IMG/VR virus record: IMGVR_UViG_3300032081_000968
Location: 1 to 37,663 of that record
Origin: a virus
Reading direction: 5' to 3' (one strand)
DNA: 37,663 nt
Below the pieces are notes generated by a model. The model saw only the letters and a list, made by a program, of their open reading frames with translations. It had not been told where the DNA came from and did not search any database. A program made the translations under genes and the position numbers. Each line of letters begins with the position of its first letter. Within the stretch, counting starts at the first letter, position 1. Shown here piece by piece: positions 12,276-21,894 of the stretch.

Positions 12276-12665
12276 TTAATATGTCCATACACGAGGTCTT
12301 GGAAAACCTTCGTTGTGAGTTAAAATATCTAAATGCACAAACCTTTTATTGCCTTTTTGATTTATGCCTATACCCGTAAAAACCCCCATAGAAAAAACTT
12401 CACATAAAAGTCTATAAACGTTTTCTGGTGAAACAACTATATCACAAGCTTTGCCTGTAGTATGCGCCCCACGTAAGCCTGTTGTTGAAATGGCGTTGTT
12501 GTATGCAGGGGTTCTATAACCAGATGATACTACAAGTGGAAAGCCACAACGTTTTCTAAGTTCATCTAAATAAGCAATAAACTGCTTATCCATATTTTCT
12601 TCACCACTACCCTCTAAATCAAACTGATCAAACTCTTTGTAGTTAAAATATTTATAATCCGTCAT
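12276..12665 (-). CDS. Endolysin, M15-family peptidoglycan peptidase
   Basis: The product is 129 residues from ATG 12665, which overlaps the upstream stop as ATGA. It has the M15 signature: SSGYRTPAYN, then GAHTTGKACDI with zinc ligands His68 and Asp75, and FVHLD with His111. M15 enzymes cut the peptide side chains of peptidoglycan. No signal peptide is present, so release would depend on the neighbouring holin-like proteins. Confidence 0.88.
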   Translation of the reverse strand: MTDYKYFNYKEFDQFDLEGSGEENMDKQFIAYLDELRKRCGFPLVVSSGYRTPAYNNAISTTGLRGAHTTGKACDIVVSPENVYRLLCEVFSMGVFTGIGINQKGNKRFVHLDILTHNEGFPRPRVWTY

Positions 12666-13009
12666 TTTAAAAAACTCAATAAAATTGATATTAAAGTAAC
12701 AAAAAAACCAAAAGCAGCAAACCAACCAATTAATTTGTACTTAAAGTTTTGTATGCTATTTAATGTTATTGTAACAGATTCTACAACATTATTCAACTTT
12801 TCCAATGATTTATCTAAATTTTCAATTTTACTCTCTATATTTTTAAATAAAATTTTTCTTTCTTCAGATAAGCTTTTTATACCAGCAGTGTTTATATGAG
12901 TGTCATTAGCAATTTTATGCATTCTAGTCCTTAAAACATTTACTTCATTACTTAAATTGTCTGTTTTTTCTTGATATATTGCTATCATTTGTTCTTGTGT
13001 GTTTTGCAT
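12662..13009 (-). CDS. Coiled-coil protein with C-terminal membrane anchor (XhlA-like)
   Basis: The product is 115 residues. Residues 5-85 are helical with heptad-like leucine and isoleucine spacing (IESKIENLDKSLEKL, VVESVTITLNSI). Residues 92-114 (LIGWFAAFGFFVTLISILLSF) span the membrane. This matches the XhlA/holin-accessory pattern. It begins the lysis cassette and overlaps the endolysin gene by 4 bases. Confidence 0.65.
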   Translation of the reverse strand: MQNTQEQMIAIYQEKTDNLSNEVNVLRTRMHKIANDTHINTAGIKSLSEERKILFKNIESKIENLDKSLEKLNNVVESVTITLNSIQNFKYKLIGWFAAFGFFVTLISILLSFLK

Positions 13010-13028
13010 GTTAGAAACCTAAAAATAT

Positions 13029-14462
13029 TTATATATCCTCATACCATGTTAAACTTGCTGTAAAATCACCAGAAGAGCCACCAGTTCTAGTCGCAACTAT
13101 GGCAAAGTTCAACGATGGAGGCAATCTTATTTCTTCACTAGTTAAATCAACAATTTTATCACTATTAGGTGCTACTGTATATGAGCCTAAAATTCTACCA
13201 CTATTAATCGTTGCTGATGTAGTTGAAACGTCTGTTATTAAATTTGTGCCTAAATTGCTATAAATAAGCTCGACATTAAAGTCTTGTGATGCTCTTAATT
13301 CAACAACAACAGTCTTATTAGATTCATTTGCAAAAGTTAAAGTTATTGGCTCTATTTCAATTTGATTATTATAATTATTATACGTCTTTCTATTTCTTAT
13401 TGCTAATATATTTGTAGGATTAGTTGTTGATAATGTTTGCGTATTACTTGTAGAACGTGGATTTCTGGTTTTAGCTTGCACAGCTTGAGAAAAAACACCT
13501 ACAGAATGATAATATACATTTAAAATAGTTGTACTACCAAGTGATACAGCATAAGCCCCAGCCCTCAATGAAGGATTAGGGATTGACAACTCAGTCCCAG
13601 AATTTGGTTGTTTTATTCTATGAACAACTACAAAATTACCAGTTTCAGGATCTATTACAGAGTAATTAATCTCACCAAAACCCATATCTTGATAAGTAAT
13701 TTCATAAATATTACCTTTTGAAGGATCTAAAGTACTAAAAGTATTTTGATTCCAGCTACTTTGAGCTACAAAGTCACTAGTTTTAGCAACGCCAGCTTTA
13801 TTTTGCGCTATAGTACCTGTAGACGTAGCGTGACTATAAGTATAAGTTCCACTTTTCGCACCATCACTAAGAGCATTTATAATCACAGTGTTGTCAATAT
13901 TATCAGCACCCCAAACAGTTTGATTATCGTTTAACCAAGAAGAAATCTCGTATGCGTTATGGCTTGTCGTACCAGACGTTAAAGGAATTGTATAAGCAGT
14001 ACCATTTAAAGTTAAAGTTAAATCTGTACTTCCACCAGACGCACCAGTAACAGTTATCGTTCTTACTTCTGGTATACCTCCATAACGATGCCAAATTCCA
14101 AATGAAGTACCGTTATAACCAAAACTAACTTCATCACCTACGCTCAGTAATCCAATACCTTGCCAAGAATCAGCGACATTAGTAGCAAAATAACCAGAAA
14201 ATCTGGCATTGACACCATTACCTACTTTGTGATTCACGGCGCGGAAACTTTGTATGGCTGCAAAATCACCAGAAGAAGTAGACAATGCTATATTACATAT
14301 TCTATTGCTTGCAGTAACAGAACCAGAACCACTAGTAAAAGTTCTAAAATTTGCTGGTATTAAATCATATATAAAAGATCCTTCAATGAAAGGATAAGCA
14401 GACGTATTTAAATTTTCATTAAATGCCGTTAATTCTGTTCTTGGGTCTACAATGTAAGTCAT
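13029..14462 (-). CDS. Tail or virion appendage protein
   Basis: The product is 477 residues and rich in Ser, Thr, Asn and Gly with predicted beta structure throughout. It opens MTYIVDPRTELTAFNENL and contains an insert near residues 135-215 (TITVTGASGGSTDLTLTL, YEISSWLNDN) that looks like an immunoglobulin-like or fibre domain. It is located between the lysis genes and the tail-fibre genes, so it is probably a virion surface protein, possibly receptor-binding. Confidence 0.65.
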   Translation of the reverse strand: MTYIVDPRTELTAFNENLNTSAYPFIEGSFIYDLIPANFRTFTSGSGSVTASNRICNIALSTSSGDFAAIQSFRAVNHKVGNGVNARFSGYFATNVADSWQGIGLLSVGDEVSFGYNGTSFGIWHRYGGIPEVRTITVTGASGGSTDLTLTLNGTAYTIPLTSGTTSHNAYEISSWLNDNQTVWGADNIDNTVIINALSDGAKSGTYTYSHATSTGTIAQNKAGVAKTSDFVAQSSWNQNTFSTLDPSKGNIYEITYQDMGFGEINYSVIDPETGNFVVVHRIKQPNSGTELSIPNPSLRAGAYAVSLGSTTILNVYYHSVGVFSQAVQAKTRNPRSTSNTQTLSTTNPTNILAIRNRKTYNNYNNQIEIEPITLTFANESNKTVVVELRASQDFNVELIYSNLGTNLITDVSTTSATINSGRILGSYTVAPNSDKIVDLTSEEIRLPPSLNFAIVATRTGGSSGDFTASLTWYEDI

Positions 14463-14478
14463 TTTTTCAATTACTCCA

Positions 14479-14796
14479 TTAAAAAAACTCCCTTCTAGGG
14501 TTTTTTGGTGTTGGTATTACTAAACTATTAGGTACTTGCTTAAAAAACTTTTCTGTGCAACGTAAATTAGCATGGAACCCAGCTATTAGCGTAGGTGCTT
14601 TAGTAAGCTCTCCGTCAGTGTTATATTCAGCATCGTTTTTATGTAAATGACCAATTAAATCAAATGCAAAATCACTACCTGCTCGCCTCCAAGATTCATT
14701 GTTTTTTTTATTTTCAAAGCGCAAAAAAGGTAAGCCTTTAATTAAATTTTCTTCAGTTTCGGAACGCAAGTAAATATCTTTCATTTTTTTTGCCAT
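14479..14796 (-). CDS. Small hypothetical protein between tail genes, 105 aa
   Basis: ATG 14796 follows GGAGG at 11 bases, and an in-frame ATG further up lies on that ribosome site itself. The product begins MAKKMKDIYLRSETEENL and contains WRRAGSDFAFDLIGHLHKND and FHANLRC. No family is recognised. Position suggests a tail-fibre accessory or assembly protein. Confidence 0.55.
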   Translation of the reverse strand: MAKKMKDIYLRSETEENLIKGLPFLRFENKKNNESWRRAGSDFAFDLIGHLHKNDAEYNTDGELTKAPTLIAGFHANLRCTEKFFKQVPNSLVIPTPKNPRREFF

Positions 14797-14833
14797 AAGA
14801 TATATAACCTCCAAATTTTACTTTAGCTAACTG

Positions 14834-16108
14834 CTAAAAAATAGTATTAGTTATCGATTGTAATAAATTATTAGGTAAACGCTTAGGGTAGTAACCTAAT
14901 GTTTTAATAACACCCTCTAACTGATTATTGCTAGCAGAGTCCATTCCAATATCAAAATTAACTAGATTACTCGGAACAACAGCACTTAATTCAGTCTTAA
15001 CCGCACCTCCATTTGCACAAAATCCATAATCGTTAAGTTTATAACCAAATGCAAATTTCACAGTATCATTTGCTGATATTGTTTCTGTTAATGATACAAT
15101 TTCTGATGTGTCAACCCCGACAGCTCTAACTAATGTTCCTGCCCCCGAGGGCATTTCTACATCTATTCTAGCAGAAGAAGCGTTGTTATTAATAGAAAAA
15201 ACCCAAGTTCTACCTTGCGTGCCTGAAGATCTTTTAAATTGACCAAAGATAGTGCCTTCATCAGCATTAAACCAATTTTGAACTGTTAAATCAATAGATG
15301 TCACATCAGCAGATCTTGTTGTGGCGCTTCCAGCAGTTGGATTGTACGATGTAACATAAGAATTTTGTTCTAACTGAGTTCCAAATAAAACTCCAGTAGC
15401 ATCACTAGAGGAATCAGTTCCATCAATTGTTATTTGATCGTCAGAGCATGAAAGCAATTGTGTAACAGTAGAATTTGTATCTGTTGTAAAAACTACCCAC
15501 AAACGCGCATAATCACCGTAGTCCTCTAAGCCATAGTCATCTAAAGTAAATGTACTGACTTGCGTAGCACTAACTATAGAATCTGTCTGTTTATCATAAA
15601 TTATATCGACGCGAGCAGGAAATGAACCTTGAACCCTATGGCTAAAATATCGGCAAGTTCCTTCACTTTTATGGACAAATACAGAAGAAGTATATTGTAT
15701 GGCACTTGCATCTTTTGACACTACCCTCTGAATGTATGAGGCTGCGGTATCTCCTCTTTGAATTAAAGTAGCTGTAGCCCCCCCAAATGGATCAGTTTCC
15801 CCTTCTGTTGCAGTCATACTACCAGCCTTCGACCAAGCAGAATCAAAATCTTTACTAAAATCTTGTAAGTTAGTTCCAGAACTTTCAATCACAGCTCCCC
15901 TAAAATCAAAATCATTACTTAACTTACCTACTCGCAAAACATCATTAGCAGCAGTTTCTAAAAGATTGTTTTGATTAAAAAAAACAGCATTTGAAGCCCT
16001 AGTAAATGTTACATCATCTGAAGGGATGCCATTTTGAATAATATTTTGAAAAAAAATACCCCCAACACCTATTGCAGGTGTCATCCTACCACAATAACCA
16101 GAGCGCAT
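14834..16108 (-). CDS. Tail fibre/spike protein with carbohydrate-binding-like domains
   Basis: The product is 424 residues. The DDVTFTRASNAVFF motif near residue 32 and the later DFDSAWSKAGSMTATEG segment are typical of phage appendage proteins, followed by a jelly-roll (LamG/CBM-like) part around 60-230 and a second one around 270-420. These domains usually bind glycans, so this is a good candidate host-recognition protein. Confidence 0.7.
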   Translation of the reverse strand: MRSGYCGRMTPAIGVGGIFFQNIIQNGIPSDDVTFTRASNAVFFNQNNLLETAANDVLRVGKLSNDFDFRGAVIESSGTNLQDFSKDFDSAWSKAGSMTATEGETDPFGGATATLIQRGDTAASYIQRVVSKDASAIQYTSSVFVHKSEGTCRYFSHRVQGSFPARVDIIYDKQTDSIVSATQVSTFTLDDYGLEDYGDYARLWVVFTTDTNSTVTQLLSCSDDQITIDGTDSSSDATGVLFGTQLEQNSYVTSYNPTAGSATTRSADVTSIDLTVQNWFNADEGTIFGQFKRSSGTQGRTWVFSINNNASSARIDVEMPSGAGTLVRAVGVDTSEIVSLTETISANDTVKFAFGYKLNDYGFCANGGAVKTELSAVVPSNLVNFDIGMDSASNNQLEGVIKTLGYYPKRLPNNLLQSITNTIF

Positions 16109-16115
16109 AATATAC

Positions 16116-16196
16116 CTACTTTTTTTTGCTTTTTTTGTAATTTTTATTAAGTTTTTTTATAGTTTTTTTTGTAGTGTTTTTCATAGTTTTTTTCAT
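16116..16196 (-). CDS. 26-aa lysine-rich mini-protein
   Basis: ATG 16196 is preceded by AAAGGTAAATC. The frame encodes MKKTMKNTTKKTIKKLNKNY followed by six further residues ending KKK. About half the residues are Lys, and the rest are Thr, Asn and a few hydrophobics. It sits alone between two tail-fibre genes in a poly-A/T-rich gap. It could be a tiny DNA- or RNA-binding peptide or a by-product of base composition. Confidence 0.45.
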   Translation of the reverse strand: MKKTMKNTTKKTIKKLNKNYKKSKKK

Positions 16197-16211
16197 GATT
16201 TACCTTTAAAA

Positions 16212-17288
16212 TTAAATTGTACCAAAACCAATAATATTAACAATTTCTGGAGCAATTAACTGACCAGCTCCATTTGTCATAATCAAATCAACACTTGATG
16301 TAGTGTAATTATAAGGTGATATTTGACCATCATTTTGGTTTGCAATACCAGTATTTGCGTTGTTATATGAAGTAAAAATAGAATATGTACTTGCAGTAAA
16401 GCTATTACTAAAATTTATACGCAATAAGCCAGATCCTAAATAAGTTACACTACTTACATTTTGCGATGCTCTTAATGTCGGACTAGTACTACTAGCGTTA
16501 ATATTAGCATAAAATTTTGCTGCAAAAGGTGAATTTATAACAACATCAGAAGTCACAAATTTATTAGCAGTTTCTGATTCCATATTAACTTCAGATGCAG
16601 CAACACCAGAAAGATCAGCAGCGTTAATAGCTCTCCATGCAACATCACTACCACTTCTTGCTACAAATTGAGTAGTAGAGCCTATAGCTAATCTTTGAAC
16701 ACTACCAGCCGATGAGCCTGTTATAATATCGCCTCTAGTCGTTATAATATCTTCCTGTGCATCTATACCAGTTCTAAAACTAGATGCATTAGTACTGTCT
16801 AATATAGATGAAGTAAAAGTAGAAATTCCAGTTATTTCAGTTGAGCTAAATACGTCTTTAGCAACACTTCTAGCAGATGACGAACCGCTTACAATACCCA
16901 CAGATATAGAAGTTATAGTTTCATTTGCTAAACCAGTGCTACCATTATCCCAATCAATTGTAACTGTTGTATCACTAGAATAAGCAGAAGCACTTATATT
17001 TCCATATATAGTACCAACAGAAAGCCCTTCAGCCCTAACTTGTCTATTTACATTATAAATACTCGTTAAATCAGTACCAGCAAATTTTATTTGAGTGGAT
17101 GAAACATAAGTAGCTGAATCATTCCTGTCAATCCATTCCGCATCGGTTCTATACCAAGTTGCAACATCTGCCATTTGCTGTCTTGCTGAATCATTTACTT
17201 GTGCTGGAGCCATACCTTCAGCCCAGTTTACATTTGTTACACCACTGGCGTTGTTAGACGGTGATGTAGACCATTGAGACAGAGTCAC
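16212..17288 (-). CDS. Tail fibre protein
   Basis: The product is 358 residues. The N-terminus MTLSQWSTSPSNNASG with NWAEGMAPAQVNDSARQQMA is the standard start of many podovirus tail fibres and probably attaches to the tail. The rest is beta-rich and Ser/Thr/Asn-rich, with ITTRGDIITGSSAGSVQRLA mid-chain, common in fibre shafts. The start overlaps the upstream gene's stop by 4 bases. Confidence 0.8.
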   Translation of the reverse strand: MTLSQWSTSPSNNASGVTNVNWAEGMAPAQVNDSARQQMADVATWYRTDAEWIDRNDSATYVSSTQIKFAGTDLTSIYNVNRQVRAEGLSVGTIYGNISASAYSSDTTVTIDWDNGSTGLANETITSISVGIVSGSSSARSVAKDVFSSTEITGISTFTSSILDSTNASSFRTGIDAQEDIITTRGDIITGSSAGSVQRLAIGSTTQFVARSGSDVAWRAINAADLSGVAASEVNMESETANKFVTSDVVINSPFAAKFYANINASSTSPTLRASQNVSSVTYLGSGLLRINFSNSFTASTYSIFTSYNNANTGIANQNDGQISPYNYTTSSVDLIMTNGAGQLIAPEIVNIIGFGTI

Positions 17289-18832
17289 TTTGTACCTCCT
17301 TGTTGTAATGTTCTTCTTATAATTTCTGCAGACACATTTTGGGCTTTTCTCACTGCCAAGGCATCTGCTGCACTTCTAGAAGCTATAGAAGCAGCTGAAG
17401 AAGCAGCTGAAGCACCCAAACCTCCACCTGAGGCTGTTGTTATTATTGGCAACAATCTACTACCTAAAGTAACGCGTAGCAAATCTGATACTATACCTGT
17501 CTTTGCTGCTCTTTCCATTAATTTAATTTCTTTAGGCGTATAACCCCTCAAGTTTTTTTGATTTGTAAGTAATTTTTTGAAACCTGCTTTTATTGCTTTT
17601 GATGGATTGTCCGCGAATTCAGCACGATATAGAATATCTTCTATATCTTCTAGTCTTTTAGAAGCTGACCAAAGCGCTCTACCCTCTTTAAAAGCGTCAA
17701 ATCCTTCTTTTGTGCCAATAACGTCATTAAGGCTAGCATTTTCAATTGCATCTCTAAAAATCCCCTGTAATTCTAAAACTTTTTTTGCATCTTTTGTAAA
17801 TTTACCATTTTCTAAAAGCTTTTCTACAGTATCACCTAGACCCTCATCAATCTCCTGCGCTGCTTGCAGCGATATTGGCTTATCTTTTATAACCTGCAAT
17901 CTTTCTAAGGCATCTGTCAAACCAGTTTTACCATTAAACCCTTCTCCTAGTTCAGTTTGATCTCTTAAACTATTTCCTTTTTCTAAAATATTATTAGAAA
18001 CTTGAGGCTTTAACAGTCCTCCAACTTCATCAGCAAACTTATACTTATTTGAACTTAAAACTTTCAATTCATCAGATGTGATTAAAGGAACTTTTACTTT
18101 AACCTCTTTTTTGTTTTTTGGAATATTTTCTATAACACCATTAGTTAATTCTTTTAAATTATTTTTTGCATTATTAGCAGAATTTTTTATATTTTTAAGA
18201 CCAATTTTGTTTAAAGGCACAACAACAGAAATAATATTAAAGCCAGCTTCTAAATTCCTTGCGGCTCTAGGATTATTAGTAGCAAATTCTGCATAAGATT
18301 CAACTCCATTATTCAAAGCAGATATTACCTTTTGTGCTGGTTCGGTTTCTAGTAATCTTCTAAAATTATTTGATATATCTGCTCTTTCATTCTCTGGTAT
18401 TAAATCTTTATAAACATTTAAAGCAGATATAACTCCTTGTCCTGTAACATCTCCCAAAGCAGCAAATTGAGTACCTATAGTTTGAAAAACAGTTTCACCG
18501 CGTGTTTGTTTATCTAAATTACTAGCATTAAAGATATCAGCTAACTGCGCTCCTCTTTGACGTAAATCTTCAGCTGTTCTTTTTAAAAAACCTACATCTT
18601 GTTCAATTTTTTCAGGACTTATTTGGTTTGGCAAAGCTCCTAGCCTTTGCGGCACAGCAGGCAATTGCGAAAATTGATTAAATTCCTGTTGCGGTGTTTT
18701 ATCTAATTGCAAGTCTTGCACTTGAACAAAACCACGTTGCTGATTTGGTTGCTGCTGCGGAACCACTTGCTGATTTGGTTGCTGCTGTGGACTAACTTGG
18801 TCTAATTGTATATTTTGTACTTCTCTAAACAT
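17285..18832 (-). CDS. Internal virion/DNA-ejection protein, 515 aa
   Basis: The N-terminal 70 residues are Gln/Pro-rich with a direct repeat (QQQPNQQ twice). The middle is a long helical region with a hydrophobic patch near 195-210, and the C-terminus has a small-residue segment (ITTASGGGLGASAASSAA) typical of membrane-penetrating ejection proteins. It belongs to a run of three such genes between nozzle and fibre genes. Confidence 0.6.
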   Translation of the reverse strand: MFREVQNIQLDQVSPQQQPNQQVVPQQQPNQQRGFVQVQDLQLDKTPQQEFNQFSQLPAVPQRLGALPNQISPEKIEQDVGFLKRTAEDLRQRGAQLADIFNASNLDKQTRGETVFQTIGTQFAALGDVTGQGVISALNVYKDLIPENERADISNNFRRLLETEPAQKVISALNNGVESYAEFATNNPRAARNLEAGFNIISVVVPLNKIGLKNIKNSANNAKNNLKELTNGVIENIPKNKKEVKVKVPLITSDELKVLSSNKYKFADEVGGLLKPQVSNNILEKGNSLRDQTELGEGFNGKTGLTDALERLQVIKDKPISLQAAQEIDEGLGDTVEKLLENGKFTKDAKKVLELQGIFRDAIENASLNDVIGTKEGFDAFKEGRALWSASKRLEDIEDILYRAEFADNPSKAIKAGFKKLLTNQKNLRGYTPKEIKLMERAAKTGIVSDLLRVTLGSRLLPIITTASGGGLGASAASSAASIASRSAADALAVRKAQNVSAEIIRRTLQQGGTK

Positions 18833-18834
18833 AT

Positions 18835-19959
18835 TTACTCCGCTAAAAATCTACGACCGTCAGGCGTTTCATAAACTGGCTTACCATTAGAAGTCCCAAT
18901 TTGACGCGCTCCAGCAGGGAGAGTTAAAAACACGTTATCATTAGCCTTTAAACCAGCTTTTTTCCTTGAGTTGACTAGAGCTTTTTCTATTACAGATTTA
19001 AAATCATTTAAAGAATTTTTAAACTCTTCTTCTGTTTGATCTCTACTTAATCTTGCTACTGCTCCTGTGGCTTTTTGACCTTCTATTTCAGTAATTTGAC
19101 CGCCACCCTTTAACTTCTCAATAGCCTGTAAAAAAGCAGTTCCTTTAAGTTGATCCAATCTTGTAGTAAAATTAGCAGATTCAGTCCCTGGCAACACTTG
19201 CCCAAATAAAAGACCTCCTGTTAAACCTTTTGCCCCTACAGCTGCACTTAAACCTTCACTTTGTAATAATTCATCTATTTGTTGTATAGTACTTTGTGCT
19301 AAAGATTCAACCTCTGGTAAATTAAATAATGCTTCTGTCTGTTTTTCAGCTTTTATAGTAGCCTCTTTTTCAGCAAATTTCCTTAATCCAACAGCATCTG
19401 TCGCGCCCTCTAAAGGAGCAACACTTCCATCTTTATTTAAAAAAGTACCGTCTCGGAAACCACGTTGAAGCAAAAACAAGCCTTGTTCGGTTGTTAAAGG
19501 TTCTTGCCCTTGTTTCTGTCTATCATTGTTAATTCTATCAATTAATTCACCTGTTGCTCCACCAACACTACCTCTTTCGACCTCTGAAGTAATTCTTTGT
19601 GCATTTGCTAAATTTCTTTTTATATTGCTTGCTACTAATAATTGCGACAATCTTTCTTTTGCTAAATTAGCCTGTTGCTGCTGTTGTTGTTGTTGCGCTT
19701 GTGCAAAAGATTGACCTGCTTGACCTAAACCTTGTGCAATACTAGCACCTACAGACTGACCTTGCTGACTGCCACGGACAAGACTTTGACCAAATGAATT
19801 TAAAGCATTTAAAAAAGCTGGATTTTTAAATAAACTATTTGAGGTTTGACCTGATGTTTGCACTGCCTGTGGGCTTGGAGCGCCACCTGCAGCAGCTTGC
19901 GGATTACCTAATAAACCACCTGTCTGCTGCCCTAAAAGTGTACTAAATATGTTAGTCAT
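18835..19959 (-). CDS. Internal virion/ejection protein, 374 aa
   Basis: The N-terminus is rich in Gly, Ala and Gln, with a poly-Gln run near residue 90 (QAQQQQQQQQ). It is followed by helices and a globular part ending VYETPDGRRFLAE. Its composition and place between the other Gln-rich proteins suggest a DNA-ejection protein. The poly-Gln run is encoded by repeated TTG/CTG complement codons and may vary in length. Confidence 0.6.
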   Translation of the reverse strand: MTNIFSTLLGQQTGGLLGNPQAAAGGAPSPQAVQTSGQTSNSLFKNPAFLNALNSFGQSLVRGSQQGQSVGASIAQGLGQAGQSFAQAQQQQQQQQANLAKERLSQLLVASNIKRNLANAQRITSEVERGSVGGATGELIDRINNDRQKQGQEPLTTEQGLFLLQRGFRDGTFLNKDGSVAPLEGATDAVGLRKFAEKEATIKAEKQTEALFNLPEVESLAQSTIQQIDELLQSEGLSAAVGAKGLTGGLLFGQVLPGTESANFTTRLDQLKGTAFLQAIEKLKGGGQITEIEGQKATGAVARLSRDQTEEEFKNSLNDFKSVIEKALVNSRKKAGLKANDNVFLTLPAGARQIGTSNGKPVYETPDGRRFLAE

Positions 19960-20165
19960 TAAAAACCGCCTTTAAAACCACTTAAAAAATTAACACCTTG
20001 CGCACCACTATTTAAAAAAGGCAAAAACCTTAATAAATCTTGCTCTTGAAAGCCACCTGACTGACCTTGAAGCAAGGATAATAAAATAGGCTGAATCGGG
20101 GAAAAAGCAGTTGCAGGTGTCGCCCCAAAACTTCCACTTGATAAATTGCTTAATATTCCTGCCAT
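19959..20165 (-). CDS. Small virion-region protein, 68 aa
   Basis: The product is Gly/Ser/Phe/Leu-rich (MAGILSNLSSGSFGATPATA, PIQPILLSLLQGQSGG). It shares one base with each neighbour and is translated in the ejection-protein cluster. It may be a minor ejection or scaffold component. Confidence 0.5.
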   Translation of the reverse strand: MAGILSNLSSGSFGATPATAFSPIQPILLSLLQGQSGGFQEQDLLRFLPFLNSGAQGVNFLSGFKGGF

Positions 20166-21106
20166 TATAATAATCCTCCTAATAATCCAAAGCCACCACC
20201 AACTGCAGCACCTGTTGCTGTACCAACACCGGGTACAACTGACCCTATAGCTGCGCCTGTTGCAGCACCACTAGCTGCGCCACCTAACCCAGTTAAAAAT
20301 CTGTTTTGTTGCGGGGCGTTAGCTGTTAAAGTTGTTGTTGTGCCAGCAGCTGGAACAACTCCTTGCAGCTGAGCAATTAATGTATTTAACTGCTGTTCAT
20401 CCACAGTCTGACCAAAATTAAATCTATCAATTTGATCTTGCAATTGCTGTCTTTCAAGTTCTTCTCTTGTTATACCAACTTGTTGCAAGGCTTGAATGTT
20501 TGCAAAATCTTGGGCTGCTAATTGAGGAGCAATTTGTAATGCATTAAACTGTCTTGCTGCTTCATTTTCTGCTGATTGAAAAGCTAAACTACCAGTTTGC
20601 TCACCTAAAGTTCTACTAAAATCTCTTAATGCTCTTGACCTGAAAGCATCCTCAAGCCCTGAACCTGTACGACCCGATAACTCTAAATTAGATGTTAAAG
20701 ACGGGAGAACTTCTTCTTTAAACCGCTCAAAAATTGGATTAGTTGCTGTTTCTACTGCTCCAGCTAAAAAAGGATTTACTCCACGACCTTGTATAGTTTG
20801 TAAAGCTTGCTCTTGCGCAGCTGTCAACAAAGGACTTCCCTGCAAAGCTCTTTGCTCCTGCAATTGTAAAGCCTGTTCTGTTTGAGGAGAAAAATTAACA
20901 ACTGTAGATTCTGGAAAAAATTGTCTAGGATCACCCTGAAATTGCTCCACAGCTTGTTGAGCTGCTAATGTTAATGGCTCACGCAAAAAACTTGGTGGCT
21001 CTATTGTTTGCACGTTAGATCCTGATTGTTGCTGCCCACCACCAGCACCTAAAAAAGATCCAAAACCACTGCCACCACCGAGACTTAATCCTGCACCACC
21101 TACCAT
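20165..21106 (-). CDS. Internal virion/ejection protein with C-terminal glycine-zipper segment
   Basis: The product is 313 residues. A Gly-rich N-terminus is followed by long Gln-rich helices (about 45-245) and a C-terminal hydrophobic glycine zipper (SGAATGAAIGSVVPGVGTAT, GAAVGGGFGLLGGLL). This end resembles the membrane-inserting tails of P22-type and T7-type ejection proteins that form a channel through the host envelope. Confidence 0.65.
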   Translation of the reverse strand: MVGGAGLSLGGGSGFGSFLGAGGGQQQSGSNVQTIEPPSFLREPLTLAAQQAVEQFQGDPRQFFPESTVVNFSPQTEQALQLQEQRALQGSPLLTAAQEQALQTIQGRGVNPFLAGAVETATNPIFERFKEEVLPSLTSNLELSGRTGSGLEDAFRSRALRDFSRTLGEQTGSLAFQSAENEAARQFNALQIAPQLAAQDFANIQALQQVGITREELERQQLQDQIDRFNFGQTVDEQQLNTLIAQLQGVVPAAGTTTTLTANAPQQNRFLTGLGGAASGAATGAAIGSVVPGVGTATGAAVGGGFGLLGGLL

Positions 21107-21511
21107 CTAAATTTCCTTTCTCAAAAACGCCCAAGGCTCATAGTAATCTTTTAAAACTCTAGTCCAGCCAAGACGACCACGTAATTCAACGTATTTACAA
21201 TCATTTTCTTTAGCCCAATTCTCAATATGCTTGAGGATATCGCTAACCCAGTCTTTATATTTTGTGCCGCTGACCATGAATATTTCACATGTTTTGAAGA
21301 GGGGATATATCAATATATTAGTTAAACAGACCATTTGTACGTCTTGTTTCTTATCTACTGATATCCAGACTTGAAGCTCTTTATTTTTTAGCTTCTCATA
21401 TATATCTACTAAATTATAACCTATATCAAATTTTTTTAAAAGAATTTTTATATGTTTTTTTATTATATCCCAATTATCATCAATTTCGCTAGATTGAATA
21501 GTATAAATCAT
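21107..21511 (-). CDS. GNAT-like phage protein, 134 aa
   Basis: ATG 21511 overlaps the upstream stop as ATGA. The central and C-terminal part (EIFMVSGTKYKDWVSDILKH, CKYVELRGRLGWTRVLKDYY, EPWAFLRKEI) matches the small acetyltransferase-fold proteins found among structural genes of podoviruses. Canonical acetyl-CoA motifs are weak. Its function in virion production is unknown. Confidence 0.65.
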   Translation of the reverse strand: MIYTIQSSEIDDNWDIIKKHIKILLKKFDIGYNLVDIYEKLKNKELQVWISVDKKQDVQMVCLTNILIYPLFKTCEIFMVSGTKYKDWVSDILKHIENWAKENDCKYVELRGRLGWTRVLKDYYEPWAFLRKEI

Positions 21512-21894
21512 AATATATACCATTGAGTTGACCCAGCAGCTATAGTTAAAGATGTATACTGAGTATTAATTAATGTGCTTGTAGATCCGTCTAAGCGACC
21601 TTGTATGTCAACTACATTTGATGTATTGTCAATTTTTTTTATAGTATAGACTCTATCTTGATTAACATCAGGCGCTGTTAATGTAACTGTGGCGCTTCCT
21701 GTAGAAGCATCTACATAGTAAACAGTACTAAAATCATCTAATGTAAACGAGCCTGATTTTTCTTGTGATTTTATTTCTGTGTAAGGTCTATTTAAAATTT
21801 GAACTAAGTCATTTATTTTAGAAGATATTCTTCTTAAATCGTCTTTAATTAAATCTGGATTTTGTTTTACACCGACGATGGGTTGTATACGCAT
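21508..21894 (-). CDS. Small structural protein, 128 aa
   Basis: An N-terminal helix (DLIKDDLRRISSKINDLVQI) is followed by a beta-domain (SFTLDDFSTVYYVDASTGS to SLTIAAGSTQWYIL). This is the usual form of small tail-tip proteins in this position, next to the nozzle gene, with a one-base overlap. Confidence 0.55.
   Translation of the reverse strand: MRIQPIVGVKQNPDLIKDDLRRISSKINDLVQILNRPYTEIKSQEKSGSFTLDDFSTVYYVDASTGSATVTLTAPDVNQDRVYTIKKIDNTSNVVDIQGRLDGSTSTLINTQYTSLTIAAGSTQWYIL

Noticed and set aside
13746-14363. Plus-strand open frames opposite the virion appendage gene
   Set aside because: They lack ribosome sites and recognisable domains and lie wholly within a well-supported late gene on the minus strand.
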